DNA of 46,736 nt, taken from Acinetobacter terrestris. GTDB taxonomy: Bacteria > Pseudomonadota > Gammaproteobacteria > Pseudomonadales > Moraxellaceae. Position numbers and translations under genes: made by a program. The notes under the pieces were generated by a model. It searched no databases. It was given only the letters and a program-made list of their open reading frames with translations, and had not been told where the DNA came from. This document shows positions 27,107 through 35,867 of this stretch, one piece after another; the first letter of the stretch is position 1, and each line of letters starts with the position of its first letter. The DNA is taken from NCBI RefSeq assembly GCF_004331155.1, contig NZ_SJNZ01000026.1:1-46736 (forward strand), in the 5' to 3' direction.

Positions 27107-27334
27107 TTTTACACCAATTAATGGAAAGTTTCTTTGGAATACTTAAATCAGAATGCTTTCATGGACAAAAATTTAATTCAGTTGAAGAACTGGAGCAAAC
27201 CGTGAAAGAATATATTCACTATTACAACCATGACCGAATCAAGGTTAAATTAAAAGGACTAAGCCCTGTCGAATACAGAACTCAGTCCTTAAAAGCTGCT
27301 TAATCAATCCGTCCAACTTTCGGGGGTCAGATCA
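27107..27334 (+). mobile_element. 3' remnant of an IS3-family (IS150-like) element
   Basis: Contains the last part of orfB from about 27118: MESFFGILKSECF, then YIHYYNHDRIKVKLKGLSPV (the conserved YYNxxRI end of IS3 transposases) and a stop at 27301. An element end follows, reading inward TGATCTGACCCCCGAAAGTT. All upstream parts of the element are missing. The junction lies in AT-rich DNA near 27107-27118. Confidence 0.8.
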
Positions 27335-27348
27335 TGAATCTCCCATTT

Positions 27349-27663
27349 TTATTGATGATTTTCTAAATCTTTTAACATTGCTTCACGCAGAATTTTATTC
27401 ATGCGTGTCTGATAGCCTTTCCCTTGTGCTTTTAACCATGCAAGTACATCAGCATCGAGACGAACAGATGTCTGCTGCTTCACTGGACGATAAAATTGAT
27501 TATGGCGTACAGCATTACTCCAATCAGTAATTTCAGGAATATCTGATAGATCTAGCTGATCATCAGGAACAGTCCCCTTAGCAAGCAAGCGTTCAATTTC
27601 AGCATCTTGCTTGTCGTTGAATTTTTCATTCAGCTCTTTGCGTGAGTATCTAACCATGCTCAT
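27349..27663 (-). CDS. brnA: BrnA-family antitoxin
   Basis: A 104-residue BrnA-type antitoxin. The C-terminal ribbon-helix-helix-like DNA-binding region is VRLDADVLAWLKAQGKGYQT followed by RMNKILREAM, which is the hallmark of the family. The N-terminal half (IPEITDWSNAVRHNQFYRPV) is the toxin-binding part. BrnA neutralises BrnT and represses the brnTA operon as a complex. It overlaps the end of brnT by 14 nt. The gene ends 15 nt from the IS150-like remnant, so its downstream context was altered by an IS. Confidence 0.9.
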   Translation of the reverse strand: MSMVRYSRKELNEKFNDKQDAEIERLLAKGTVPDDQLDLSDIPEITDWSNAVRHNQFYRPVKQQTSVRLDADVLAWLKAQGKGYQTRMNKILREAMLKDLENHQ

Positions 27664-27937
27664 ATTTATCTCGCTCCGCCTTAGTTACCTGTCTTGCACT
27701 AATGATTCGTATGATTTCACAGTCATCCTCATCAAAGATGGTGTGAGCTACTAAGAGCATTAGTACGCCTTTTACTTTTCCAATGGTCTGCCAACGTTCT
27801 TCACCATCGGTATGTCTGTCCTGTATTGAGATCCTCAGCGGATCTTCAAAAACAAGGCTTGCAGTTTCGAAAGATACATCATGCTTTTTCTGATTCTTTC
27901 GATTCTTTACCTCATCCCATTCGAAATACTGTTCCAT
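27650..27937 (-). CDS. brnT: BrnT-family ribonuclease toxin
   Basis: A 95-residue BrnT toxin, a RelE-fold ribonuclease of type II toxin-antitoxin systems. It opens with YFEWDEVKNRKNQKKHDVSF (family pattern FEWDxxKxxxNxxKHxVSF), then ETASLVFEDPLRISIQDRHT and the closing IRIISARQVTKAERDKYE. The frame allows a start three codons earlier at 27946; neither has a strong ribosome-binding site. brnT precedes brnA, the usual order, with 14 nt overlap. Confidence 0.9.
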   Translation of the reverse strand: MEQYFEWDEVKNRKNQKKHDVSFETASLVFEDPLRISIQDRHTDGEERWQTIGKVKGVLMLLVAHTIFDEDDCEIIRIISARQVTKAERDKYEHG

Positions 27938-27952
27938 AAAAAACATTCAAAT

Positions 27953-27964
27953 TTGTATATACAA
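27953..27964. promoter_or_regulatory. palindrome upstream of brnT, candidate BrnA operator
   Basis: The 12 bp perfect palindrome TTGTATATACAA lies about 16 bp before the brnT start and overlaps a plausible minus-strand promoter region, with TTGTGA and further TTGTATCA-like sequence just upstream. Autorepression at such a site is known for brnTA; assignment here is by position. Confidence 0.45.
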
Positions 27965-28164
27965 TAATGTATCACAAATTTGTATCACTCAAGCTGATTA
28001 GCGTAATTTTTAGTCAAAATTATTGGCAAGAACTATCAAAACAGCTCATAAAAAAAGACGACTTGTTTCCAAGCCGGGATTCTGCTGATCTTTTAACTTT
28101 TTCTTTTATCTTAACTTATTGATATTTCAGTATTATTACAATTGCTGTTAGAACCCATTTAAAG

Positions 28165-29628
28165 TGTCTATATTCTCACCAATAAAAATGTCTGGTTTAT
28201 GATGATTTTTATCACCATGGACTGGATATAAAATATAGATGCTGATCACTATGTCTGACAAAAAAATTCAACGTCTTGCAGTTCTGCAAGACGTTCGAGA
28301 TCATCGTATTACCCAAGTCCGTGCTGCTGAAATCCTGAATCTTTCCACCCGTCAAATTACCCGATTATTGCAGAAGCTTAATCAAGATGGTATTTCAGGC
28401 ATGACGCATGCCAGTCGTGGTCAACCGGGCCATCATCGCCATGACGACTTGTTAAAATCGCAATGTCTTTCCATTATTTCTGAACATCTGCTTGGATTTG
28501 GACCCACCTTGGCGCATGAGAAGCTCAGCAGCATGTTCGCCCTGAATATCCCGGTAGAAACGGTTCGGCGCTGGATGACGGCCAATGACCTGTGGATTCC
28601 TCGATCCAAACGTCTAAAACGCCCATACCAACCACGCTATAACCGGGATTGCTTCGGTGAACTGATCCAGATTGATGGCTCATATCATGACTGGTTTGAA
28701 GGACGAGCCGCCAAATGCTGTTTATTGGTGTATATCGATGATGCTACCGGCAAGCTGTTGCATCTGCGCTTTTGTGAGGCTGAAACGACCTTTGACTATA
28801 TGCTTTCAACCCGAGCCTACATTGAGCAATACGGCAAGCCCTTGGCCTTTTACAGCGATAAACACTCGGTATTCCGAGTGAATCAGAAATCCAGCCAAGA
28901 CAGCAAGATCACGCAATTTGGGCGGATTCTGAATGAGTTAAACATTGATATTATCTTTGCCAACTCACCCCAGGCCAAAGGCCGTGTGGAACGTGCCAAC
29001 AGAACCCTTCAGGACCGTCTGATCAAGGAGATGCGCCTGGAAGGCATCGGTTCGATTGTGCAAGCCAATGCATGGCTGCCCTGCTTTATTGAGCAGTTCA
29101 ATCAGAAATTTGCCAAATGTGCGAGAAATTCCAAGAATTTACATCGACCATTAACCGAATCTGATCTTGAACTGGATGATATTTTTACCTGGCAGGAACC
29201 GCGTAAGATCACCAAGAACCTGACGATTACCTATGACAAATGTATTTATCTGCTTGAACCGACTGAATTGAACCAGAAATTAGTTGGGCAATACATTTCA
29301 TTTCTGGAGTATCCGGATGGCACTGTGGCCCTGATGTATGAGGGACGAAAGCTCAACTACAGCATCTTCAATAAATTGGCTGGGCTACAGCAAAATGAGA
29401 TTGTTGAGAATAAACGGTTAGGTACAGTTTTGGCGCATATCCAGCAACAACATGAAGAGTTGGAGAAACAGAATAAACGTTCCCGGGCCCAGAAAAGTAT
29501 GCCAAGTCGTAAAGCTCAGAAAGCTGTTATTGAACAAAAAAAGTTAAATCCTGTGCTTGACTCTTGTGGTTAAAAACAGGACATTTTAAATGGTTTATCG
29601 CATAGACATTTTAATTGGTGAATAACAT
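28165..29628 (+). mobile_element. apparently intact ISNCY-type insertion sequence
   Basis: A single long transposase gene lies between related ends. The left contains TATTCTCACCAATAAAAATG followed by TC; the right reads inward TTATTCACCAATTAAAATG followed by TC. The exact borders are approximate to a few bases, and I could not verify target duplications. No palindromic insertion or frameshift is seen, so this copy may be active. Confidence 0.75.
28239..29573 (+). CDS. ISNCY-family transposase
   Basis: 444 residues. An N-terminal helix-turn-helix (ITQVRAAEILNLSTRQITRL) is followed by an integrase-like core with an undamaged DDE triad: Asp in ELIQIDGSYHDWFEGR, Asp in LAFYSDKHSVFRVN, and Glu in AKGRVERANRTLQDRL. 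The C-terminal third is a mixed basic region ending in a Lys/Gln-rich tail. A second in-frame ATG occurs four codons in (28251). In contrast to the IS3-family elements here, all catalytic motifs are clean. Confidence 0.9.
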   Translation: MLITMSDKKIQRLAVLQDVRDHRITQVRAAEILNLSTRQITRLLQKLNQDGISGMTHASRGQPGHHRHDDLLKSQCLSIISEHLLGFGPTLAHEKLSSMFALNIPVETVRRWMTANDLWIPRSKRLKRPYQPRYNRDCFGELIQIDGSYHDWFEGRAAKCCLLVYIDDATGKLLHLRFCEAETTFDYMLSTRAYIEQYGKPLAFYSDKHSVFRVNQKSSQDSKITQFGRILNELNIDIIFANSPQAKGRVERANRTLQDRLIKEMRLEGIGSIVQANAWLPCFIEQFNQKFAKCARNSKNLHRPLTESDLELDDIFTWQEPRKITKNLTITYDKCIYLLEPTELNQKLVGQYISFLEYPDGTVALMYEGRKLNYSIFNKLAGLQQNEIVENKRLGTVLAHIQQQHEELEKQNKRSRAQKSMPSRKAQKAVIEQKKLNPVLDSCG

Positions 29629-29767
29629 CTATTATTTTATCTTTTAAAATCAGTAGCATATTTCTTTGTAAAAAACCCCTTTCCCCTCGAATGGGCTTTT
29701 TCATTGATTTATCACGTTTCACGATTTTTCTAAGCTAAACTAAATATAGTTGTTAATTTCAATTGAG

Positions 29768-29857
29768 TTATTCACCGGCTTTTAAATAACGGTATACCGC
29801 CTGGCGACTAATTCCAAATGCCTGACCTAATGCCATTTTTGAAGGGTACTTTCCATG
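29768..29857 (-). pseudogene. 3' remnant of a serine resolvase/invertase gene
   Basis: Reading the minus strand into the stop at 29768-29770 gives GKYPSKMALGQAFGISRQAV followed by YRYLKAGE. This is the C-terminal helix-turn-helix that ends serine resolvases and DNA invertases. A stop codon immediately precedes the segment, and no catalytic domain is present on either side, so only this tail survives. It lies between the ISNCY element and the L,D-transpeptidase gene. Confidence 0.7.
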
Positions 29858-29872
29858 TCATTAATTCAGTTA

Positions 29873-30724
29873 TTACTGCTCAGATTCAGGATCTGCGACA
29901 CTATATGATCCAAACACTTCCTTTACTGAACGCGTATCTGGTAACACATATACGATTCCATTTGTTCCAGTGAAGGATGGACTTATAACCTGGTCATAAA
30001 ACTTAACGGGAACGTTAATACACCCGTACGAAATTCGACGTTCCAAAGGGTTTTTGGATTCTAAGCGTTGCAAGCGGCGTTCTTTAGACGAGGATGTCAC
30101 AACACGATGTAGTGAGATTGCCGCATCATAATCTACCCATAAAATTTCTTTATTATGTATGTTTTTACCCAAGGCTGCGACGAATCGACCCGCAGGCGTA
30201 GTACGTTGTTCTGGTTTAATGCTCGCTAAGGGCATAGTACCAATATTGGGGATTGAATTGTCGCCCACTGCCAAGCCAAGTAGGGCTGGTGCTGCGCCAG
30301 TTAATTGCCCGAGTGCGTCAAACACATAAACCTTGGCTTCCTTTTTATCAACAATCACAAAAGGCATCTGTTGGTTGTCACCCGAATCAAGCACCCAATC
30401 TGCTAAATAGACAGAAGCTTGAGTGGCCGTTTCCTGTTTAAAGTTGGCGCGTTTGGTATTAAAACTAGACACTGGTGATCGAACAGGCGTTGTATGGGTC
30501 CGGGTTTTATCATAATTCGTGGCGAAGACTGAACTTATAGGTTCTACAAGTTCCTTACGCTTAGCAGCTGATGCATGACCAGTAATAAAGCCAGATATTA
30601 TAATTGCAAGGCAAAGCCGCTGACTCATCATAATAATTGCCGATTGCATTGTTACGTTGCTAAATCTAGCCCCTGATAACAATTTTTTAGTCACTCCTAC
30701 AGTTTTTTGTCCAAAAATTTTCAT
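29873..30724 (-). CDS. YkuD-type L,D-transpeptidase-like protein
   Basis: A 283-residue exported protein. After an N-terminal hydrophobic segment (about residues 28-52) and a low-complexity linker, the YkuD domain covers about residues 115-270. It has FVIVDKKEAKVYVFDALGQL, TTPAGRF, the His in ISLHRVV, and the catalytic-Cys region ISYGCINVPVKFYDQV (usual family form SHGCIR/N). The Tyr in place of the usual His before GC is a variant. L,D-transpeptidases cross-link peptidoglycan or attach proteins to it. The gene is on the same strand as the two-partner secretion genes, 127 bp downstream of the TpsA-like gene, suggesting a possible cell-wall role in anchoring. Confidence 0.8.
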   Translation of the reverse strand: MKIFGQKTVGVTKKLLSGARFSNVTMQSAIIMMSQRLCLAIIISGFITGHASAAKRKELVEPISSVFATNYDKTRTHTTPVRSPVSSFNTKRANFKQETATQASVYLADWVLDSGDNQQMPFVIVDKKEAKVYVFDALGQLTGAAPALLGLAVGDNSIPNIGTMPLASIKPEQRTTPAGRFVAALGKNIHNKEILWVDYDAAISLHRVVTSSSKERRLQRLESKNPLERRISYGCINVPVKFYDQVISPSFTGTNGIVYVLPDTRSVKEVFGSYSVADPESEQ

Positions 30725-30851
30725 TGAATTGCCTTATTACTCAAAAGTAATTCCTGTCGATCGGACTAAATCGACAGGCTTTGCTCGGTGTTTCGCTACA
30801 ATCTAATTTCATGCAGTCCATGACCGATCTAAAATTAAACTTAAAAAAGCC

Positions 30852-33287
30852 TTAGTTGCGATCCTGCTTAGGTAAATAAACGGGCGGCACGTAGGTTACC
30901 GGTGGTTGCTTGATGACTACGGTTTTTGGTGGAACAGCCACAGGAGGTACTGATACGTCTACAGATGGCAATTCGGCTGGTGGTAAAACTGTAAGCAATG
31001 GAGGTACCACGATGACGGGTGGCAATTTCCCTGGTGGAGTCGGTTGAATGACCGGCGCAATAACAACTGGCGGTACGACCACAGGTGGATTTACCGGAGG
31101 AACAACAACTGGTGGTACAACCACAGGCGGAGTTACTGGAGGAACAACAACTGGTGGTACGACCACAGGTGGATTTACCGGAGGAACAACAACTGGTGGT
31201 ACGACCACAGGTGGATTTACCGGAGGAGTGACTACTGCAGAGATCGTTCCCGTCGTTGTGCGTACACCAGTACAACAATCAGCAGCCAAGGCAAAATCAC
31301 CCGCATTTAAACCACTCAGGCTATAGCCATCAAAGGTAATGGTTTTATCTGTTCCTATAGCAGCATCATTAAATGTAGCTGTGCTATTTGGACCTGGAAC
31401 TAAGCTTAGGCCTGAAGGGTTACCGATAAGACCCGAAAGCGTGGTTTTATTTGAACCATCAAATGTTTTATCACCACCGGTTGCATAGACCAACATGTGT
31501 TGTGTCAGTTTAGCGTCGGTTAATACAAAGTTCTTAGCGTAATCGGTGGGCGCTGTATAAGAGACTGGATTATAGTTAATGGTAACGGGTGCATTGGGAC
31601 CAGTCACGGTGATCGGTGGCGCAAGTGGCGCAAAAATCACTGTGCCGCCCTCAATACCCGGTTTATTCGCCCCATAACCCGCACTAAGCACTAAGCCCAA
31701 AGGAAGGCCAAGGCTTTGACCTGGGATGGTTGTACCTCGAGTCAATGTAATTTTTTCATTTATATGAATATCTTCTTCTGCACAGAAGGTAATGTTGCCA
31801 TCAGTCGTCGTGGTTGCGGCATTCAGGTTTATATCACGGCCAGCAGCCAGTAAAATACTGCCCCTGGTTGTGGTAATAGGCGCGTCGACGTTGATGTCGC
31901 GTCCACAGCACACTTCAAAGTTACCATTGGTTGCAGTAACGGCTTGGTTAATGTTGACATCGCGTTCAGCACGTAAGGTCAGGGTTGTTGGACTGGAACT
32001 GGCTGACCAACTGACTGCCTCTTTGATGTTGATGTCACCATTACCCACTATTGCAGTATTCAGATTTGTCTGTGGCGGTGTACCAGCCTGAGTAGTATTA
32101 GGTCCTGTTAAGGTACTAATAATGACACTATTGGTCACTAACAAAGCTGACAGGGTGGCCCCTGAAATATTATCTGTTGAGTCACCACCGACATTGAAGT
32201 CTTGTGGGTCAATTAACCAGGTTCCAGTCTGACCCAAAGGTGCTACGGTCGTAATCTTGGCAGTATCGCTAATGCGCACTTTTGCTGCTGAGGTTTCGAT
32301 GAAGCCACCCGAACCACCTGTTGGGGCACTTGCATCCATTGTTCCTGCAACGAGCGTACTACCATTTTGCATGCCTGCGAGCAGTTTAATCGTGCCTTTA
32401 ACATTTTGAATGGTTTGTGCTTGAATCACGCCAGTGTTATTCACTGCATTGGCAAGTAGACTTCCTGCAGTTTGAGTGGTCATGAGCACTTGACCACCAT
32501 TGGCTTGAATAACACCACCATTTTCAACCAGCGCATTGACCACGTCTTGGTTGACCACGATATTCAGCAACTTGTCGCCCGCTACATCCAGCGTCATGGC
32601 TTTACCTGCTGCCAGAGCAACAGTGCCAAGTTGAGCTGCAATCACGCCTTGGTTACTGACATTGGCACCTAATAATGCGACATAGCCACCATCGGTAGTA
32701 TTAATGCTACCCTGATTGAGCACCGTCCCAGTTTCCGTGCCAGAAAATTTATAGTTATTTGCCATAAAATCAGCATCGCTGATATTAAGCGTAGACGCCA
32801 CAAGTCCACCCACATTGACGGATGCCGTCTTGCCAAATAAAACACCATTTGGATTGATCAGGAACACTTTGCCGTTCGCTGACAAATTCCCCATAATATT
32901 GGATGCATCTGAACCCAGAACGCGGTTTAATGCGATCGAGCTGCTATTGGGTTGTACAAAGTTAACTGATTCACCGCGATTGATGTTGAAGCTTTGCCAG
33001 TTGATCGCCACATTTTGTGAGTTTTGCTGGATAGTCATATTGCCCGGCAAAATGCTAATGTTCGCGTTTCCTGCCGATACCACACCACCTACGGGTTGCG
33101 CATACGCTAGAGTGGTACCGCACACCACCAAGAGTGATGCGGCTAAGCTTTTTAATGCAAAATCTATACTGCTATTGCCCATCGTATTACATAACGATGA
33201 CTTTTTGCCTGCGCTGCGAGCATTCTCGGACACGGCTATAAATGTGCCAGTCCTTAGGTTACAAATCGATCTATATATGCGATTCAT
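30852..33287 (-). CDS. TpsA-like filamentous haemagglutinin-domain exoprotein
   Basis: 811 residues. The N-terminus has an extended signal peptide (MNRIYRSICNLRTGTFIAVS, then a hydrophobic core ending AYAQP). A TPS secretion domain follows: NISILPGNMTIQQNSQNVAI, INRGESVNFVQPNSSSIALN, RVLGSDASNIMGNLSANG and VFLINPNGVLFGKTASVNVG, i.e. the NPNG motif region. Beta-helix-type repeats run to about residue 560, with DINI/DVNI strands and unusual Cys pairs (EVCCGRD, FCAEED, ADCCTG). The C-terminus is a Pro/Val-rich stalk with four 14-residue repeats. It is exported by the TpsB partner encoded 64 bp upstream. Adhesin or surface scaffold is the likely role. Confidence 0.85.
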   Translation of the reverse strand: MNRIYRSICNLRTGTFIAVSENARSAGKKSSLCNTMGNSSIDFALKSLAASLLVVCGTTLAYAQPVGGVVSAGNANISILPGNMTIQQNSQNVAINWQSFNINRGESVNFVQPNSSSIALNRVLGSDASNIMGNLSANGKVFLINPNGVLFGKTASVNVGGLVASTLNISDADFMANNYKFSGTETGTVLNQGSINTTDGGYVALLGANVSNQGVIAAQLGTVALAAGKAMTLDVAGDKLLNIVVNQDVVNALVENGGVIQANGGQVLMTTQTAGSLLANAVNNTGVIQAQTIQNVKGTIKLLAGMQNGSTLVAGTMDASAPTGGSGGFIETSAAKVRISDTAKITTVAPLGQTGTWLIDPQDFNVGGDSTDNISGATLSALLVTNSVIISTLTGPNTTQAGTPPQTNLNTAIVGNGDINIKEAVSWSASSSPTTLTLRAERDVNINQAVTATNGNFEVCCGRDINVDAPITTTRGSILLAAGRDINLNAATTTTDGNITFCAEEDIHINEKITLTRGTTIPGQSLGLPLGLVLSAGYGANKPGIEGGTVIFAPLAPPITVTGPNAPVTINYNPVSYTAPTDYAKNFVLTDAKLTQHMLVYATGGDKTFDGSNKTTLSGLIGNPSGLSLVPGPNSTATFNDAAIGTDKTITFDGYSLSGLNAGDFALAADCCTGVRTTTGTISAVVTPPVNPPVVVPPVVVPPVNPPVVVPPVVVPPVTPPVVVPPVVVPPVNPPVVVPPVVIAPVIQPTPPGKLPPVIVVPPLLTVLPPAELPSVDVSVPPVAVPPKTVVIKQPPVTYVPPVYLPKQDRN
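31062..31229. repeat. 42 bp tandem repeat, four copies, in the TpsA-like gene
   Basis: Four consecutive 42 bp units, each encoding NPPVVVPPVVVPPV or the TPP variant on the minus strand. The copies are nearly identical at the DNA level, so the array is prone to length change by slippage or recombination, in frame because 42 is a multiple of three. Confidence 0.85.
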
Positions 33288-33351
33288 GCTGTCATTCCTT
33301 TATTCTTTAATTTATGAATTCAATGCCGTTTGCTTTTTTGTTAGCAAAAAC

Positions 33352-35019
33352 TTAGAAGTATTTGACCAGCTGAACCCAGAAACGACCGCTTTTGTCAGGT
33401 GCAGATATTGCTTTTTCACTGCCCAATTTGTGCGCGTAAGCAAGTTTCATCGCAAAATTATTGTAATCCATCCAGTTTATTCCAACACCTGCCCCGCTCA
33501 GCGTTCTGGTGTTATCGCCAGTTGTCCAAGTGGTTTCATCAATATTTATGCGGCCAGTATCAATAAAGCCTACCAATTGCATTTGACCGGGTATTTGCTC
33601 AGAAAACTGGGGTAAATCTTTTCTGACTTCCACTGTTAGCACATAGCCCTGATCACCATAGGCTTCGCCTTCAGGATAAGCCCGCACTGCATTCATGCCA
33701 CCCAATCCCATTTTTTCTGAGTTATCAAGATTCTTTGATGCCAACTGGCCATTAAACCCAGCATAGAGGGAGACAGTATTCGTCACACGTTGTAGACGAT
33801 TGGCGCTGAGTGCCAATTTACTATAATGACCATCACTACGTGCAGTGCGGGCGTCATATGCATAGGCATCAGGGGTTTCGATATTCAGATCACCAACGGT
33901 TGCAGCTAATGAATAGCTGTTTAATCCACCACCGCCCAGATTATCCATACGGTCACCACGTAATGCAGCAGTGAGGGCATTGACCTTTTTATCAGTCACC
34001 ATGGATATTGCATCGATTCGGTCCTGTAGTATTTTATTTTCATACAGAATATCGGCATACAAATTATTGTTGCGTGAGCGAATCAACGGATAACTGCCAT
34101 ATATGCTGGCAATTTTTGCATCACCATGCGCGTCTAAAACTTTAAACTCTTTGCCAAGTTCGTAGTCTAGCCAGCTATAAGCCACACCAGCGGTGGCTTT
34201 AGCAAACTGCATTTGATAGGCTGCTCTGGCATAATTTAAGCCCTTGCCAGAGGTGAGCACACGCAGTGAAGCGACGTCACCATGGCCAGCTAAATTGTTC
34301 ACGTTCATTGTCGCGCCAATGCGATTTTCACCGGTATAACGATTGCCTGCATTGTCAGCATCAATACTGCCAGTGATACGCGGTGCAGGATTCACATCAA
34401 CAATTAAATCCGAAGTCCCTGCCGTTGCACCAGGTGCTAATGTTGAACTGACATTTACCCCGGCAATGTCAGAAAGCAGCAGCAAGCGACTTTCAAGTGG
34501 TGCATGGGTGATCACATCACCGCTCTTGATGCCCTTAAGCTGACTCGCCACTAAGCCATTGGACAGGTTGGTCTGATTACGCACAATAACTTTGCCATAT
34601 TGACCTTCGATCACGGCCAGGGTTACTACGCCATTTTCAATGTCTTGAGCAGGTAGATAGGCTTGCGCTACAAAATAACCATTTTTATGGTAGTAGTTGG
34701 CAATGCTGGCTGCCATTGCGCGCAGATCTGACAGGGTGAGTTCGCTATTGGGTTTAAACTGGGTGAGTTTTAGCAACTCAGCTTCAGAGTAAGCCTGCAT
34801 TCCAGTGATTTGAAGGCTTTTAACATTAATTTTGACATTGTCATATTGTGGCGTTGCTGCCGTGTCACTCGGTACAAGGCTAATTATTGGTTGTTGTTTT
34901 TGTGGAATAGGCGAAGATGGAATTTGTTGTAATTGGCTACCAGCACTAGGTGGCTGGGCAGCTAAGACACTTTGGCTCAATGCCAGTATTGCGAGCGGCC
35001 ATACTTTTTGATTTAACAT
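33352..35019 (-). CDS. TpsB two-partner secretion transporter (FhaC/ShlB/HecB family)
   Basis: A 555-residue outer-membrane transporter. A signal peptide (LAILALSQSVLAAQ) is followed by a Pro/Gln-rich linker, a POTRA_2 domain (about residues 60-135; VKSLQITGMQAYSEAELLKL and DLRAMAASIANYYHKNGYFV), the motif VTLAVIEGQYGKV, and a 16-strand barrel of the ShlB type with VEVRKDLPQF and the Phe-ended C-terminus WVQLVKYF. The frame is open to 35145, but ATG 35019 has AGGGAAATT before it and starts the signal peptide. It secretes the adjacent TpsA-like protein. The two genes form an operon with tpsB first. Confidence 0.9.
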   Translation of the reverse strand: MLNQKVWPLAILALSQSVLAAQPPSAGSQLQQIPSSPIPQKQQPIISLVPSDTAATPQYDNVKINVKSLQITGMQAYSEAELLKLTQFKPNSELTLSDLRAMAASIANYYHKNGYFVAQAYLPAQDIENGVVTLAVIEGQYGKVIVRNQTNLSNGLVASQLKGIKSGDVITHAPLESRLLLLSDIAGVNVSSTLAPGATAGTSDLIVDVNPAPRITGSIDADNAGNRYTGENRIGATMNVNNLAGHGDVASLRVLTSGKGLNYARAAYQMQFAKATAGVAYSWLDYELGKEFKVLDAHGDAKIASIYGSYPLIRSRNNNLYADILYENKILQDRIDAISMVTDKKVNALTAALRGDRMDNLGGGGLNSYSLAATVGDLNIETPDAYAYDARTARSDGHYSKLALSANRLQRVTNTVSLYAGFNGQLASKNLDNSEKMGLGGMNAVRAYPEGEAYGDQGYVLTVEVRKDLPQFSEQIPGQMQLVGFIDTGRINIDETTWTTGDNTRTLSGAGVGINWMDYNNFAMKLAYAHKLGSEKAISAPDKSGRFWVQLVKYF

Positions 35020-35066
35020 AATTTCCCTGGGTGAATAACCCAAATGGCTAAATTTCTTAAAAAATC

Positions 35067-35093
35067 TTAAGCTTAAAAGAATTTTAAGCTTAA
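35067..35093. repeat. hairpin in the tpsB leader
   Basis: Perfect 12 bp stem TTAAGCTTAAAA / TTTTAAGCTTAA with a GAA loop, about 48 bp before the tpsB start codon and so probably in its 5' untranslated RNA. On the minus strand the 3' arm reads into A/T-rich sequence, so it might attenuate or stabilise. Confidence 0.5.
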
Positions 35094-35128
35094 TTAATGA
35101 ATCCCCTCTTGAATGCTGGGATCGCGTC

Positions 35129-35144
35129 TGTGCTGTACAGCACA
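35129..35144. promoter_or_regulatory. 16 bp perfect palindrome upstream of tpsB
   Basis: TGTGCTGTACAGCACA, about 110 bp before the tpsB start codon in an otherwise AT-rich spacer. Its perfect dyad symmetry, GC-rich half-sites and location suggest a dimeric regulator's operator controlling the two-partner secretion operon. The regulator is not in the window. Confidence 0.5.
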
Positions 35145-35297
35145 TAGCTGGTGCACGGCAAGTGCCTGATTCAAGAAGAGTATTATCTGTAGTGAAGATT
35201 TACGGGTAGAAGGGATAAGAATCTTGAGAAATTTTTATGATCTGCGCTTCGTATAATCAGTATTAGGAGACAGTGGCTTAAACAGAATTCGGCTTAT

Positions 35298-35495
35298 CTA
35301 GACAATTTTAAAAATTTTTCCACTTAAGGTACTTTGAAAATACATTTCAAAACTCGGACGAATATCTTCACCCTCAACTGTAATATGTTTAACATTGGAA
35401 TAAGATTGCGTATTCGCAAAATGGTGATCAACTGTCGCTTGAATAGCGTGTTTAATCCCAAACTGATCTTTTACACTGATACTTTGTTTAAGCAT
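35298..35495 (-). CDS. small hypothetical protein, 65 aa
   Basis: The protein starts MLKQSISVKDQFGIKHAIQA and ends GKIFKIV. An AAGG motif with a 7 nt spacer precedes the ATG at 35495. No signal peptide, membrane segment or known domain is visible. It lies alone between the tpsB promoter region and another small gene on the same strand. The good ribosome-binding site is the main reason for accepting it. Confidence 0.5.
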   Translation of the reverse strand: MLKQSISVKDQFGIKHAIQATVDHHFANTQSYSNVKHITVEGEDIRPSFEMYFQSTLSGKIFKIV

Positions 35496-35573
35496 GAATA
35501 TACCTTGAATAATATTATGATTATGATGAAGCTAGGATGTTAAATTAAATGTTTTATATCTATCTAATTTTAT

Positions 35574-35801
35574 TCAACTAACTTTATGATTTAATTTAAA
35601 AAGCTGATGTAAAGAAGTATAAAATGAACGACCATCTAAATTTAAATCAACCTCCACCCCAGACTGAAGCAGCACCCGCTTCCCTACTTCAATTTTTTTA
35701 AAACCCTGACGTGTATTTTGCATTTTATTTAAGGGAATTAAAGACACTATAATTTCGGTACCACTTTTAGATTTAGCAATTAAATTATTTATTTTTAACA
35801 A
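35574..35801 (-). CDS. small hypothetical protein, 75 aa
   Basis: The frame starts with TTG at 35801, preceded by AGGA at a suitable distance. The protein reads MLKINNLIAKSKSGTEIIVS and contains FKKIEVGKRVLLQSGVEVDL, a beta-rich pattern. It is basic, with no membrane segment. It is downstream of the cold-shock gene on the same strand, separated from it by a terminator. Function unknown. Confidence 0.5.
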   Translation of the reverse strand: MLKINNLIAKSKSGTEIIVSLIPLNKMQNTRQGFKKIEVGKRVLLQSGVEVDLNLDGRSFYTSLHQLFKLNHKVS

Positions 35802-35867
35802 TTAATATCCTGATTACTTGACACTTTTCCAACACGGAAAACAAATTTAAAATTAAATTTTGACGTA

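Noticed and set aside
31044..31326. Plus-strand frames with Thr/Gly or Asn/Trp repeats
   Set aside because: They are mirror images of the Pro/Val repeat in the TpsA-like gene on the minus strand.
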